NCBI GenBank assembly: GCA_029962745.1
Contig: CM057157.1
Span: 27,586,825 to 27,650,824, forward strand
DNA: 64,000 nt
Source of the DNA: Echinometra lucunter
Taxonomy: Eukaryota; Echinodermata; Echinoidea; Camarodonta; Echinometridae
Direction: 5' to 3'
Shown here piece by piece: positions 13,301 through 27,985 of the stretch (positions within the stretch are counted from its first letter, which is position 1; each line of letters opens with the position of its first letter). Made by a program: the position numbers and the translations under genes. The notes beneath the pieces were generated by a model that saw only the letters and a list, made by a program, of their open reading frames with translations, had not been told where the DNA came from and ran no database searches.

Positions 13301-14649
13301 CTGGTTCGTGGTCATATTTCCAGTTGCGCCAGTTGATATACTGGTCTGATCTGTAAGCATATTTCCTGTTGCACCAGTTAATATACTGGTCTGATCTGTG
13401 AGTGTATTCCCCGTTGAACCAGTTGATAACTGGTCGTGAGCATATTTCCAGTTGCACCAGTTAGTATGTGGGTACATTTCCACTTGCACCAGTTAATAAC
13501 TGGTCTGTGTGTCTGTTTTGAAAGAAAACAAGTATCATATATACTACTTGTACATATTGTTATTAATGTAATATATTTCAGTCTTGAGACAGAGAGAGGT
13601 AGAGAGTTGGAGGGAAATGTGTGTACTAAAATGAATGCTACATTAAGATATGGTCAACTGGTTTAATTCCAGTTTTTGTGGTAATTATAATTTCCAACTG
13701 GTTTTTGACCAGTTAGACTAGGTGATCAACTAGTTTTTACCTCATTTGCATATTAGCTATTTTTTCTAGAGAAATCAACATTTACAGTAAAATACAAAGG
13801 TCATCTTATTTCTTTAGTTGAATATTTATTTCGGATATTTGTGTGATATATTTCACACCAAAAATGTATGATTTTGCATTATGTATTTGAAATAAAGATT
13901 AATTCATTAACCGTCATCACAAGTACAGTCCTTTCTAACTCGTAGTCCTTTTCAGGACTTACCACATGGTGAACTGTAAACCTCATCTATGTTATCAGTA
14001 CCACCATGCAAACCTCCACATTCAAAGAATGTCTGATATGTCTATGAATAAGATAAGAGAAGTCCATTTTTTAATATCACGACTTCCACGTAGATCACGA
14101 AATAATCAAACTGCTATTAAAACACCACATCTTCGTTGTAGCTTTTCCACGCTCCACATTCAAGCATGACCCTCTATAACCCAGTGAATGCCTGATGCAT
14201 GCTTTCCTTAATGGGGGTAGGTATGTGCCTCAATAATGCATTGGGTGTGTCACAGAGGGGCTTACCCCTGGGCCATTACTATCATCTCAACCAGAACACA
14301 AGCCCCAGTAGCCATGGTCTACTTCACACTTTTAAATAGGAGCACGCATAGCAAAGGTTCATTCAGACCCGGGTTGGTATACGCTTAAAACTATGAAGGT
14401 AAAATTTAAAAGAAGTAAATTTAGTTCAAATCAGAGATCAGCAAGTGTTTTGCCACTGTCACATAGATGAATTTGCTGAGACATTTCTGGACATCTTATA
14501 CTCGAATATGTATTGAAGTGGGAGCCAAAAGAGTGTAGGAAGATAAGAGAGACCAATGCTCCATATCATTACTACTATTATTGTCATTATTATTATTATT
14601 ATTATTATCATTATTCTTATTATTATTATCATTATTATCATTATTATTA

Positions 14650-14698
<49 letters not shown>

Positions 14699-15043
14699 CA
14701 TTATTATTATCATTATCATTATTATTATCAATTATCATATTTATCATTGTTTCGCCCTAACGTTTTGCATAGCACATATGCAATGATCCTAGCTATTTAG
14801 GAGTGCAATAGCACAGTAATTAGTCTTCTACAGTCCCTATTCTGGGGAAAAGGACACAGCAATTTTCACCTGTTATGACCCTCAAGTCCCTATTTTTCAT
14901 GACGAAAACCCATTGTTTAAAACTGAAACCCCGGTTTGATTTTTGCAACTTCTAGACACCTGAGATTGTAGTAAGCCTTAATAAACAAAAGCGCTGAACA
15001 ACTTAATCACCTTGCGGGAAAAAAGATCAACCTTCAAAGTTTG

Positions 15044-15079
<36 letters not shown>

Positions 15080-17187
15080 GGGAGAAAGAGAAACACTGGG
15101 GCTACACATGCCTAGTGCACGCGCGACGGGCTAGTTCATGGAGTTAAAAATGTTGCTAGAATCACAATTTTTGGGTCATTTTGCTTCGTTCAAAGTTTAA
15201 TTTTATTTTTCATCTAAATTATAAGTGACTTTTGGACATGGCAATATCTTAAAACAGGTGAAAGATATATTTCCTACTTCACATTTCCTTTCAGGCAGTG
15301 CGGTGTTAAGAGTTTCTTAACACTATTACGTAAGATGATGAGGAGTGCAGGCGTAATCCAAAACCACCACCTCTCATGCGAAGATGCTAGTACTGATAAG
15401 ACTTTTAACATGCCTTTTGGATAGCGGGTAGCTTTACCCCACCCAAGATGCATAGGATCATGTGCTAAAGTGGTGGGGTCTATTTCAAACAAGGGATTTT
15501 CGTAATGTGTAAAAATCTGTCTTCAGTAATGTATAGGAAATTCAGGAATGTCCCTATTTTTGACAGTTTCTTAATCATTCAACAAGATTGGCAGTTCTGT
15601 ATTAAGGATCCTGTTCATAATGGACAGTGCTGTTCCAAAACTTCTTATTTTGTTAGTGTGAATGAGTCCTGATAAAAACTGTACCACTCCCACAACATCT
15701 CAGGAATCGGTCCACAGCCATAGGTTTCACGTAAGGCATTCACATGGGGCATCTTAAAGGGGGTACCCAATGCTGAAACAATGTTAGCTCATTTGAAAGA
15801 GCATGATTTTGTTAGCAGAAAATCATCTGCCTAAAGTTTTTTTAAAAGTCGTGTTGCCAAGGAAACCCCCAAATGTGGTAAGATTTCAGGATATTTTTGA
15901 CCCCTCAGCTGTGACCCAGTTTCAACTGGGTACCCACTTTTACGTCAAAATGACGTCAAAGTGGGTACCTCGTCGCGCACTTATAGCAAAATGCGTGCAA
16001 GGTATAATACATATTGTACAGTCTAGCGTGCTGCACAACTGCAATGCGCGAAGCTGGGTACCCACTTTTACGTCATACCTCATCCTCAAATTTTTTTTGG
16101 TCAGCTCTTGACTTTTTGTGATAAAATTAGCCCAAATGCATTGATTTCGATTGAAATTCATCATATTTTTAATGTAATGTTTCTTAGAATTCTATTCTTG
16201 ATCATATATCAAAATATTTTTTTACCATTGTGTAATCACTTTAATAAAAAACTGCAGGAATCCTCACTTCCATGAAGTATTCTGGTCTCAGGCAGTTGCC
16301 AACTGCCACTTAGAAAACCAACAACCAACCCCCCCCCCAAAAAAAAAATGTATCATGGCTATTAACAATTCTGTTGGGAATAAACGATACAAAAAGGTAA
16401 AGGGATGATTTACGGTGGAAATTTGGAAACATGAAATCAAATCTCAATGAAATAGTTCTACATTGACAAGTTTATTACTGACTGAAAATTTTCCTTAGCT
16501 TGTCATCATCATCTTTTCACATACGTCGTATTTCCTATTTTATATACACAATTTCAAATTAAGTGAATACATTAATTCTGTACTGTAAATATTTCATCAT
16601 CAAAGGAGCCTGCATTTATTGCGTTGGAGTAACAAGGGGGGGGGGGGGGGGAAGGGGGAGGGAAGGGTATGTCTTATTGAAGCCTGTACTTCATCCGCGT
16701 ACACGAAAACGCTTAATAAAGTATTTTTTTCATAATCAGGCACGTGACAGGCCTAATGCATTTAGGGTATCTAACACAGCAGAGATCAAGAAAAAGGGTA
16801 GTAAATTCACAGGGATAATAGAGTCTGATAATATGCCTTAATGTGATACTCAGTATGTAATATTTGGTTGCTTTTCTCTCTCACCACTTCTTGTCATCTA
16901 TAGACTGTGATGGATAAAATCATATGCCCATTTTCTCCTGGTATTCTGCTTGACCAGTGACTTCACACTTGGGGAAACTTTACAAAGCTGACAAAAACAC
17001 TCTGAAATCTAGCAATAACCCACCTGCTCCAACCTTTGGAAACAGATGATATGCTTCATATCAATACTATCATCTCCCTTTGTGATTTCTGTAATTACAA
17101 ATATCCAATTCAGCACTTAGATCCAGGACTCACACTATTTTCTAGGTCACCAACAGCAAATTTGTGTGTTCGGAACAAATGATAGAG

Positions 17188-17257
<70 letters not shown>

Positions 17258-17297
17258 CAGCAGCAGCAGCAGCAGTAGTAGCAGCAGCAGCAGTAGT

Positions 17298-17365
<68 letters not shown>

Positions 17366-17543
17366 CAGTAGTAGTAGTAGTAATAGTAATAGTGGTGGTG
17401 GTAGTAGTAGCAGTAGTAGCAGTAGTAGTAGCAGTAGTAGTAGTAGCAGTAGTAGCAGTAGTAGCAGTAGTAGCAGTAGTAGTAGCAGTAGTAGTAGTAG
17501 CAGTAGTAGCAGTAGTAGCAGTAGTAGAAGTAGTAGTGGTAGC

Positions 17544-17623
<80 letters not shown>

Positions 17624-17654
17624 CAGCTGCAGTAGTAGCAGTAGTAGCAGTAGT

Positions 17655-17692
<38 letters not shown>

Positions 17693-17805
17693 CAGTAGTA
17701 GTAGTAGTAATAGTAATAGTGGTGGTGGTAGTAGTAGCAGTAGTAGCAGTAGTAGTAGCAGTAGTAGTAGTAGCAGTAGTAGCAGTAGTAGCAGTAGTAG
17801 TAGTA

Positions 17806-17842
<37 letters not shown>

Positions 17843-17990
17843 CAGCTGCAGTAGTAGCAGTAGTAGCAGTAGTAGTAGTAGTAATAGTAATAGTGGTGGT
17901 GGTAGTAGTAGCAGTAGTAGCAGTAGTAGTAGCAGTAGTAGTAGTAGCAGTAGTAGCAGTAGTAGCAGTAGTAGAAGTAGTAGTGGTAGC

Positions 17991-18058
<68 letters not shown>

Positions 18059-18178
18059 CAGCTGCAGTAGTAGCAGTAGTAGCAGTAGTAGCAGTAGTAG
18101 CAGTAGTAGCAGTAGTAGCAGTAGTAGCAGTAGTAGCAGTAGTAGCAGTAGTAGCAGTAGTAGTAGTAGTAATAGTAA

Positions 18179-18265
<87 letters not shown>

Positions 18266-21200
18266 CAGTGTTTGAGTGTCACGGTGGCAAATGCAGATTA
18301 AGGTCTTGCCAAAGGACATCATTGCCATGGCACTCTTTCCTACAATAAAGGCAAATAGGATTTCAGAGCAAACAGGGGTACACATAGCTCTTAAATGATT
18401 TATATGTGGAAAATTATAACAAGAGAAGTAGGCCTAATTTCAAAAGAATGCCTTACATCACTGCCACCACTGGAATAATCTTACCTTCCAACACAAATGT
18501 AGCCAAATATTATAATGCTTTATAAAAATGTAAACACTGTACCTTTAATCTCTAGCAACTGCTGACATATGATTCAAATGCAAATACTACGTGTGATTCA
18601 CAGTAACCTTTGAAACAACAGAAATGAACACTGAGAGTATATGCATGCTTCTATTTAGGAGTTGTTTCATATGACAAAAAAAACCCGGATAATGTAGGCC
18701 TATAAAGCTTTGAATTGTGAAGGTCCTTAAAGGGAAAGTCCACCCCAGAAGTTTCACTGTTTCAATAAAAAGAGATGAATTTGAACAGCTTTTTTTTTTT
18801 TAAATGAGCAAAATTAGTCAAAGAATAAGGAATTTACACTCATTCATTTTTCTAGTAAATTAATCTTGGCTCTGCAAATTGGCAACACTGATGACATCAT
18901 ATGTGAGCAGCTCTCCATTCACTTTGTACATGAATTTCACATTTTCTAAAGTTTCTTGTAAGTTTCACATTTTCTCACCCCATAGTCAATGTATGTCATG
19001 TGAAAAGCAATTCTTCCTGGGGGTTAGAAAATGTTTTAACTGCCAAGAAAATTGAGAAAATGTGAAATTTCATGTACAAAGTGAATGGAGGGCTGCTCGC
19101 ATATGATGTCATCAGTGTTGCCAATTTGCAGAGCAGAGAGTAATTTACTAGAAAATGTAAATGAGTGTAATTTTCTTATTCTTTGACCGATTTTGCTCAT
19201 TTCTTTTTTTAAAATGCTGTTCAAATTCATCTCCTTTTATTGAAACAGTGAAACTTCTGAGGTGGACTTTGCCTTTAACTGTTTTCTCATACCTGTGTAC
19301 TGTATTTGACTTGTACTTGTTTAGCTACAGAGCAGATGAAAATGTCCAACATAGTTTTCTGCATTAGTGCATGTGATTAATTGCTGAATATATTCATAAT
19401 GATGGCTTCAATTATGAACTAGTTCTCTGACCAGTTTGTTAGTTTATGTCTGAAGAAGGTGTCTGAACCACACGCATTGAAGTGTCATGTTTAATCATCT
19501 CTTGGATGCGTCTTTGATAGTACTAACTCATCATGTTTCCACTCCTGCGCCCCGCTTCATGAAACTTGTTATCAATAACAAGTTGCAATAGCTGTTATAA
19601 GCTACTGAAATCCTTCCATCTGATTGGCTCAGAGCAAATTTGTCATAGAAATGTGGCAGCAGTTACTGATAACAAGTACTAACTCATCATGTTTCCACTC
19701 CTGCGCCCCGCTTCATGAAACTTGTTATCAATAACAAGTTGCAACAGCTGTTATAAGCTACTGAAATCCTTCCATCTGATTGGCTGAGAGCAAATTTGTC
19801 ATAGAAATGTGGCAGCTGTTACTGATAACAAGTACTAACTCATCATGTTTCCACTCCAGCGCCCCGTTTCATAAAACCTATTCTCAATAACAAGTTGCAA
19901 TAAGCTACTGAAATACTTCCATCTGATTGGCTGAGTGCAAATTTGTCATAGAAATGTGCCAGTCATTACTGATAACAAGTTTCATGAAACAGGGCCCAGC
20001 TTTATAAATATGAAATGTAGGACATGGGGTTAAATGTCCAGACACTCAGCAAACAGAAGGCTGTCACGTTTGCTGTTAGATTTCACGTAAAATGTGCATC
20101 GAATAGAGCAGACGGTCCTGAATACTTGTGATAGGTCATCGTGTCCAACTTCAAATTTCCAAATGATTCCTGGAAAAATGCATGCAAACATGTTGAATTC
20201 TTAGTTTGAAATCATCTGTGGGATACACAGCCAGTCCAACAAACAACATGTGGGTATACATAAAGTGCTTCAGCATTGCATTGCATTCCTGAGGGGATAT
20301 GTCTCATTGAGGCCTGTACATCATCCGCGTGAATCACTTTCTGAAAAGCACCCTAAACAGGGATAAAAGGACAGAAGTAGGAGTGATTTAAATACCCTAA
20401 ACAGAGAAATTACATCTCCGATTTTTATACCCTTAACAGGGATTGCATCATAATCTCCTAATTTAATAACATTTTCCTGGATTTTCCTGATATTGATACC
20501 CTTAACTGGATCCCCGTTTTCCCTGCCTGGTGCTGAAAAACAACCCCTTTTCTACATTTTTGTTTACGCGGATGATGTGCAGGCCTCAGTGAGATATATA
20601 TCCCCCCGGGATTGCATTGTATAAATCTTCCCTTAAAGTTGGAACACTTACTGACATCTACGAAAACAGACTTAATTTGCTTAAAGCGTCAGTAAAGAGA
20701 TCAGTTAAAAAAAATTACAACTCATCCCTTGTAACGTTATCTTTGCCAAGTGAGAACATGCTGTGCACATTCTACAAACCCATATCCAGTCATGGACGGC
20801 TAGGCACAGAGTGTGAGCGCCAATATCTCACACCGAACAGACACCTGTTTCGTCAGTCACTTGATTAATCAATTTTTCTTCCTTTCACCGAGCGGGATGA
20901 AATACAATACATCAAGCATACATGATGATCATCGCAAATACAATTGCTCCCTAATTTTGCAGCCATTTGATGAGCTCCATCACTTTTCGCTTTCATCCCA
21001 AAGGAGATTTAGATGTAACAAATAGTGTCAAGTGACACTGAAAGTGATCAGCGGATATGAAATGAATAGTTGTCTGTCTTAAGTGCGCGGGGAATGATCC
21101 AATCATTAGCCTCCTGAATAGATAAGAACATGTGGGACGACTCCACTGATACAGTCGGTCTAATTTGAAGGATGAACTGAAAAAAAACCCAGCAATTTCA

Positions 21201-24200
21201 TAATCTTGGAACAACCGTTAAAGGTAAATCACATCTTGAATAAAGTCTTCATTAAAAAGGTGAATTTTTAGAAAATCACACACCCTTTTATTAAGTTTCA
21301 AAATGAAGAGCGCGAAGGGGGAGATGGCTGACTTAGGACTCCCCCAGATTCGATGGACAGTGTACGTGCACATATTCTGCTCTTTTTTGCTTGTAAAATA
21401 TTTTGCCAACTGCGATGTCCTCCTCACCTGCCCAGAGATTTCTAGAGAAGCCACTGAAATAACTTTAGCTCATTAGCTCGAGCTTAAAGGGGGTACCCAA
21501 TGCTGAAACAATGTTAGCTCTTTTAAAAGAGCATGATTTTATTAGCAGAAAATCATCTGCCTAAAGTTTTTTAAAAAGTCGTGTTGCCAAGGAAACCCCC
21601 AAATGTGGTAAGATTTCAGGATATTCTTGACCCCTCAGCCGTGACCTAGTTTCAACTGGGTGCCCACTTTGACGTCAAAATGATGTCAAAGTGGGTACCT
21701 TGTCGCGCACTTCTAGCAAAATGTGCACAAGGTATAATACATATTGTACAGTCTAGTGTGCAGCACAACTGCAATGCGCAAAGCTGGGTACCCACTTTTA
21801 CGTCATACATGTACCTCATACTCAAATTATTTGGTCATCTCTTGACTTTTTATGAGAAAATAAGCCAAAATGCAATGATTTCAATTGAAATCATCATATT
21901 TTCAATGAAATTTTTCCTAAAATTCTATTCTCGATCATATATAAAAAGAATTTACCATTGTGTAATCACTTTAAGAAATAGCGTGCTATTTCTGATCCCT
22001 GAATTAGCCCGATCAGAGAATAGCCAGCTAATGCTCTGAATTAGCCTTATTCCGCTCGAAAAGTAAGTCTACATCATCTTGGAGTTATTTGCAGAATAGC
22101 CCGCTATACCGCTAAATAGCAGGCTTTTGTCGACACGTCCTCATCAGCTCGAGCTTCAGGAGCTGGTTTAATCCATTCCATCATGCACAGATATTTAATT
22201 TATTATTATTTTTTCACTGATTGAGGGAGGGCATGTAGCTCTCATTTATTTTTTTAAATATACATTATATACAATTAGAAACAAGTCATCAGTATATTTT
22301 AAACATACATTAACATTCATCGTTTTATAATCTAGAAAAGACACTGAGAATGAATAGAAGATACAAAGATATGAAAGAAAAAGGTGTCCCGAAAAAGCCT
22401 CGAGGGCTTGTTAAAAAGGGATGACCAGAGCACAAAATATAATAATTGTATACAAAGAATCATGCCAACGACAAGTACTGAAGTACTGGAGTACGACGCC
22501 ACACCAATCACGCCGATGAGGCCACTGTCCTCAAAGGTCGAATAGAGAGGCCAAAAGAAAAAAGCTCAGCCCCGACAAAAATTAACTCGGCTGGTGCGAC
22601 GCCACACTCCAGTATCCTGCAGACATATGCCGACACAGCACTGGTGAAGACTCACCTTTGAAGAGGGAGCAGGCACATGTATCCTGGAGACACACAATAC
22701 AAATTCCCAATGCCAATGGCATCACACTGACAATTCAAGCATGAGCTTTTATATGAAATCAACTGCAACATTGTAAAATCAATTTCAACAAAAGATCAAT
22801 ATTGATTTTGGGGGGCTAAACAACAGGCCTCTCTGTGACCTACTCATCTGATAAATGCATGCATTCAAGAGCAAACAGTGTATTGTATCTATCATGCACT
22901 GTAGAAAACCTGACCATTTATTCCAAGAGGGATCAAAATAAAATACAAACTTGCAAGCAAAAATAAACCGATACCTAGATTTTCTGCAAGGATTTTTCTG
23001 TTCATCTGAGGTTTCCAGACAATACAATTTACACATGTACATGTACAGAGCTAATGAGATATCTTTTTTTAACCCACTGCTTTACACATATGTGCAAAAA
23101 TGCATGCTATATCAAAATCATATCATGTACAGGATAAAGGTGCTTTCACACATGATGCGACAGTGTGGTAACACACTGTGGCGCCACACTGTTTCGTCTT
23201 TTCACATGACGGGACTTACATATGCTAATGAACGCGCATTAACGCGTCAACTCTCAATAAGAGAACATAAGAGAACACTTTTTAGAAATTTGATTGGTGC
23301 ACATTTTTTTGTATCTAGGCAGCAAACAAAAGTGTGTCCTGCCTCGGCAACATTTTTTTGTCGCCCTATACCCCATAGGCTTGTACACAAAAAAGTGTGG
23401 TGACACAGCGTGCTACCTTACTGTCGCATCATGTGTGAAAGCACCTTAACCTGTTGACTACTGAATTCTTAATTTCCCATAAACTTAGTACAGGGCCACC
23501 CAGTTCCCATAGCCAGTGGATTGGATTAACCCGTTGAACACGATTTGATTTCAGTATAATACACATTTCCCATAGACCCTAGCCCAAGTTATCTCGGGCA
23601 CAGGGCTCAACGGGTTAATCTAACATGAACTCTTTTTCCATACTCGTTCTTACATCTCTTTTCCCCTCTCCCATCCTTTGTTAGCCTTTCTCTTCATAAG
23701 CTGTGGACATGGTACAGGGACCGTTTCATGAAAGTTGTCAGCACTGACAAGTTGTCAGTCACTGACAGTTACCATAGTAACGGTCAGTGAATAGTGCTTC
23801 TCAGCCAATCAAAACTAAGGATGTTACTGAAATTGCAGTGGCTGACAACTTGTCAGTGCTGACAACTTTCATGAAACGATCCCCTGGACTGCCGATTGCA
23901 TGGTTCACTGTTTGAGTCCTGCCATGGCATTTATGTCCCTTGGCAAGGCATCAATTTCAACATGCCACTCTTCACCCTGGTGTAGTAAATGGGTACCCAC
24001 CTGAACTTGTTCCTCAAGTGCATTATAGTGCCTTAAGGCAGGTGGATCAATGGTAGGGTTATAATAGTATTTTGTAAGAACCTTGAGCATCCCCTGAGAA
24101 GGACATGCGGCATGTGCACAATAAGAGTAGCTATTACTTTTATCATCAAAGACATTAAATCAACCAGCTACTTCATGCAATTAAAGATAGATATAGATTA

Positions 24201-27200
24201 ATGCTTACTGCACTGGAAGTACATGCAGAAGCTTAGAAGGTGCACTGTTTTGAAGATAAGTACCTCTACGTGCATGCAGATAATTAATCTCGTCCATCGT
24301 CACTTGTGAAATCTAATCAGCGTCATGATAGATACATGGCAGTTTCCTATTGCAGAGCATGCCTGATTATCCATTCAATCAATATTAAGTTCATCTGCAA
24401 TGGTGTAGCTACTGTACAAGTGGGGGGGGGGGGGGTTCATGAGGGGCACATGTCCTAATAATTGAGTGGTAAGAAAAAAGAAATAAAAACAGGGCTCACA
24501 GGAGCACATGCTCTCAATTGAATGTGGGAAACAAAATCTTAAAAAGTAAAAAAAGAGTGATATAAAGAGAAGGTGACAAAAAATAGACGAGATATGACAC
24601 ACCTCCCTCCAATCTTCCCTCATGAAATGGCTAAATGGGTTATTCTGTAACATTTTATCCATCTCCTTCAGTAAAACTGATCACCCATGTACACCCCCCC
24701 CCTTTCAGTTGGCCCTTAATCAATGATGTTTAAAAAATACAATAGCCAAAGACAGGGAGTGGGGGAAGGCAACATGAAAAGAAGTTCTACTCTCTCTAAA
24801 AAAAAGAGTGAACATGTTCACTCTGTCAGGGGTGAATTTCAGAAGAGAGTGCATTTAGAGTGAATTAAGAGTAAAAATTGTGATATTCACTCTTTATTCA
24901 CTCTTTGAGGGGTGACCTCAGGGATCACTCAAAATCCCTGAGTGATCACTGAGGTCACCCCTCAAAGAGTGAATATCACAATTTTTACTCTTAATTCACT
25001 CTTAATTCACTCTAAATGCACTCTCTTCTGAAATTCACCCCTAACAGAGTGAACGCGTTCACTCTTTTTTAGAGAGAGAGCAGAGTATACAGCAACTTCC
25101 TCACCCTCCTCTCACTCGTTCTCTCATATTCATTCCTCTATTCACCCCCCCCCCCCTGATATCGGTGCCCCCTCAATAGTGCCACCCATGCTATGCCACT
25201 GTTCATCTGCATGCTACAAGCTCTGGTGAACTTGAAGTATATCACGATCATACATACATGATGAATGACGAGTTTTCTACTTAATTGGCTTCAATACAGT
25301 AAGTCATCCCCAGTGGATACATGACTTGTGTTCTTTATAATTATATCCTTGTGTCTTGCAGAAGGTAGATTAATTGAACTTTAAAGTACAGCTTTGTGAA
25401 GTTATGCTGGCCTAACTGTATCTATTTTAGCTGTATATATCTTCATAGTATTTTCAAATTTAATGCAGACTTCTTGACAAAATTAAAAGCGATGAATTAC
25501 AGTACTCAACTGTTAGGAGTTATTGCACTTCAATATCATATGCTGATTCTGTTCATGTGTAACTGCCAAAAAAAGGCTATCATACCAACATCTAATTCCT
25601 TTATAGGAATATCATCTATTCCTAATCAGCTTTCTTGGTAATTTTTGCCATTCTGGTAATATGAACCTGTACTTGAGACCTAAATTTGTAACCAGAGTGC
25701 TCTCACAATGGGGGTTCGTTCATAATTAGGAAGAAGACCTCTTCTTGCTTTTGTACTTCTTACTAGAGCATTCAAAATAATGATTGTGGGCAAGATATGG
25801 AATATGTGACACCTAGTGATTTGTTATATTGTACGATTATGCAATATAACTGCCTTTTTTACATGGCTAAGTGAGTATGAAAGTGTACAGAATTGTGCAT
25901 CGAAAGCAACCTTGTACATGTACCCATTGTTCCATTGTTCCAGCTGCATGCTTTTGACACGAAAACCGAAATTTTACTGAGATGGCCAGACTTCCCCCCC
26001 CCCCCCCCCCCGAGAAGGAAACCATTGGATCGCAAATACCCTACTATATCCCATAGCAGTACAGAGCTTTCTTGAGGTCTAAATTAATCATCGTCAATCC
26101 TCAAATTGGCAATACAAATTTTTTTTTTCCACGTTTACATAGCTTGAAAAAAATAAACTGCTTTAATTCGAGAACGCCACACCATACAGCAATGGGAATG
26201 GGCTCAAATTTGTCAGTGCATTTTTCTCTGTCTGCTAATGTATGATATGTACCGCCCAACATTCTGGAGCAACAGATACTGCAAAAGCGTCTCCTAAAGG
26301 TGACACTGTACCTCTATGGGATATATCATAAGTATTGCATGTATATCATTCAATATAACATATTCACTTCTAAATTTAGAATTTGTCTGTTCATATTCTT
26401 TGTTACTAGTATAATGAACGTCATACATGTAGCATGCAATATCTGTATACATGTAATATCAGATGGAAATGAGGAAATATAATTCTTACCATCCTTATTC
26501 AAATCGATCTTAAGATGGAAGTACCTGTATAGGAGAAAAAGTGATAAAGAACATTAATATTTATATTATATTGGATGGCTCTGAATGGGATACCAGAGAA
26601 TATTCCACGAATTAGGGCCAATATTGCACGAATCGAAGATGAGTGCAATATTGGCCCTAACGAGTGGAATATTCCTGGTATTTCATGAAATAAAGCCATC
26701 CAATATAATTATTATTATCTATACCCAACAGGAAAGGGATTTAAAATTCAATAAATGTCATTCCAGCAACTAAAAAGGGCCCCCATCGTACATTTATTTT
26801 GATCACACAAGTTTGCCTTACCTCTTTATGACGTCATCAAAGTGTCGTTTGTGCATTGCGTTTATTGCGTATCCGCGTATTGTAATCCTGATTGCGCGTG
26901 TTTGTTTTATTGCGCGCACGCGAAGAGACCATGCAATATCGCATAATATTGCACGGCAAATTTGTACATGAGCCTATGGGGAAATCGGCGTTTTATACAA
27001 TATGCTCTGATATTGCACAGACAAATCATGCAAACATGAAATATGTGTTTTTAATGCGCCGCTAAAATGCCCTATATAGATAATAATTTCAGATATTGGT
27101 ACTGCTGGCAAGCATAGAAAAGAATGCAGGAAGATTATGCAAAATTACTATACTACTGCTTGTGAATAAAAAATGGTTGCTGCTTCATAAAGAAAAAATT

Positions 27201-27945
27201 ACTTGAAATTACAGTACAAAGAAAGTACAGTTGTACATAATTGTCAATTACAATACATGTATGGTCGGGAATCGAAAGCTGCATGGGTCCTAAAGCTATG
27301 CACCCTGCAAATCCACGCAATGCGACGCATTCAATGCACCAAACTTCGGACATGATTAAGCAACGAGAATATCATCAAGGTTTGCAAAAAAATCAGCAAT
27401 TTTCCTTTATTTTTGTCATAATATCGTTAGTTAAAAATCGGAGTGAAATTCACACTGTTCCGTTTCAAAATCAAGATTTGCATTCATTTATTACTTGTGC
27501 TTAGCTTTAGGACCCCTTCATTTTACCAAACAAAATTTGACAATGGCATTGATATCGACTTGAAAATGTGTGTTATTAACATTCATCCGTCGTAATTTTC
27601 ACTAACTATAATTCGCACAAACCAAGGATTTTCGTGACTTTTTAGCTGCAGAAATGAAGTGTGTAGCTTTAGGTCCCCCATCTTACATGGATTCTTACAT
27701 ACCAGAACTAACATTACTGTACAAAAAAATTACATTAAAGTTACAATACATTTACTTAATTACAATACATGAACATATACGTAACTGATTCTCTTTTTAG
27801 CCTCCTGCCATATGTCTTAAATTTTCACATAATCAAAAGGTGAGGATGATTTTTTTTCCCTTACATTTCTCTGATGTCATCATCATTGAGGTAGATGTCA
27901 TAGCCATCCTCTATTGTTCTCCTCATCTAAATGAACAAAGAGAGG

Positions 27946-27985
<40 letters not shown>

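Noticed and set aside
15803..16111. Frame MILLAENHLP, shared between distant sites
   Set aside because: Shared because the sites are copies of the family C transposon. Not conserved in length, and the inverted copy breaks it.
17110..18385. Very long open frames on both strands (370-412 codons)
   Set aside because: They are single-residue or two-residue repeats (Ser, Leu, Val/Ala, Tyr/Cys) from the AGT/AGC array and open in several frames on both strands at once.
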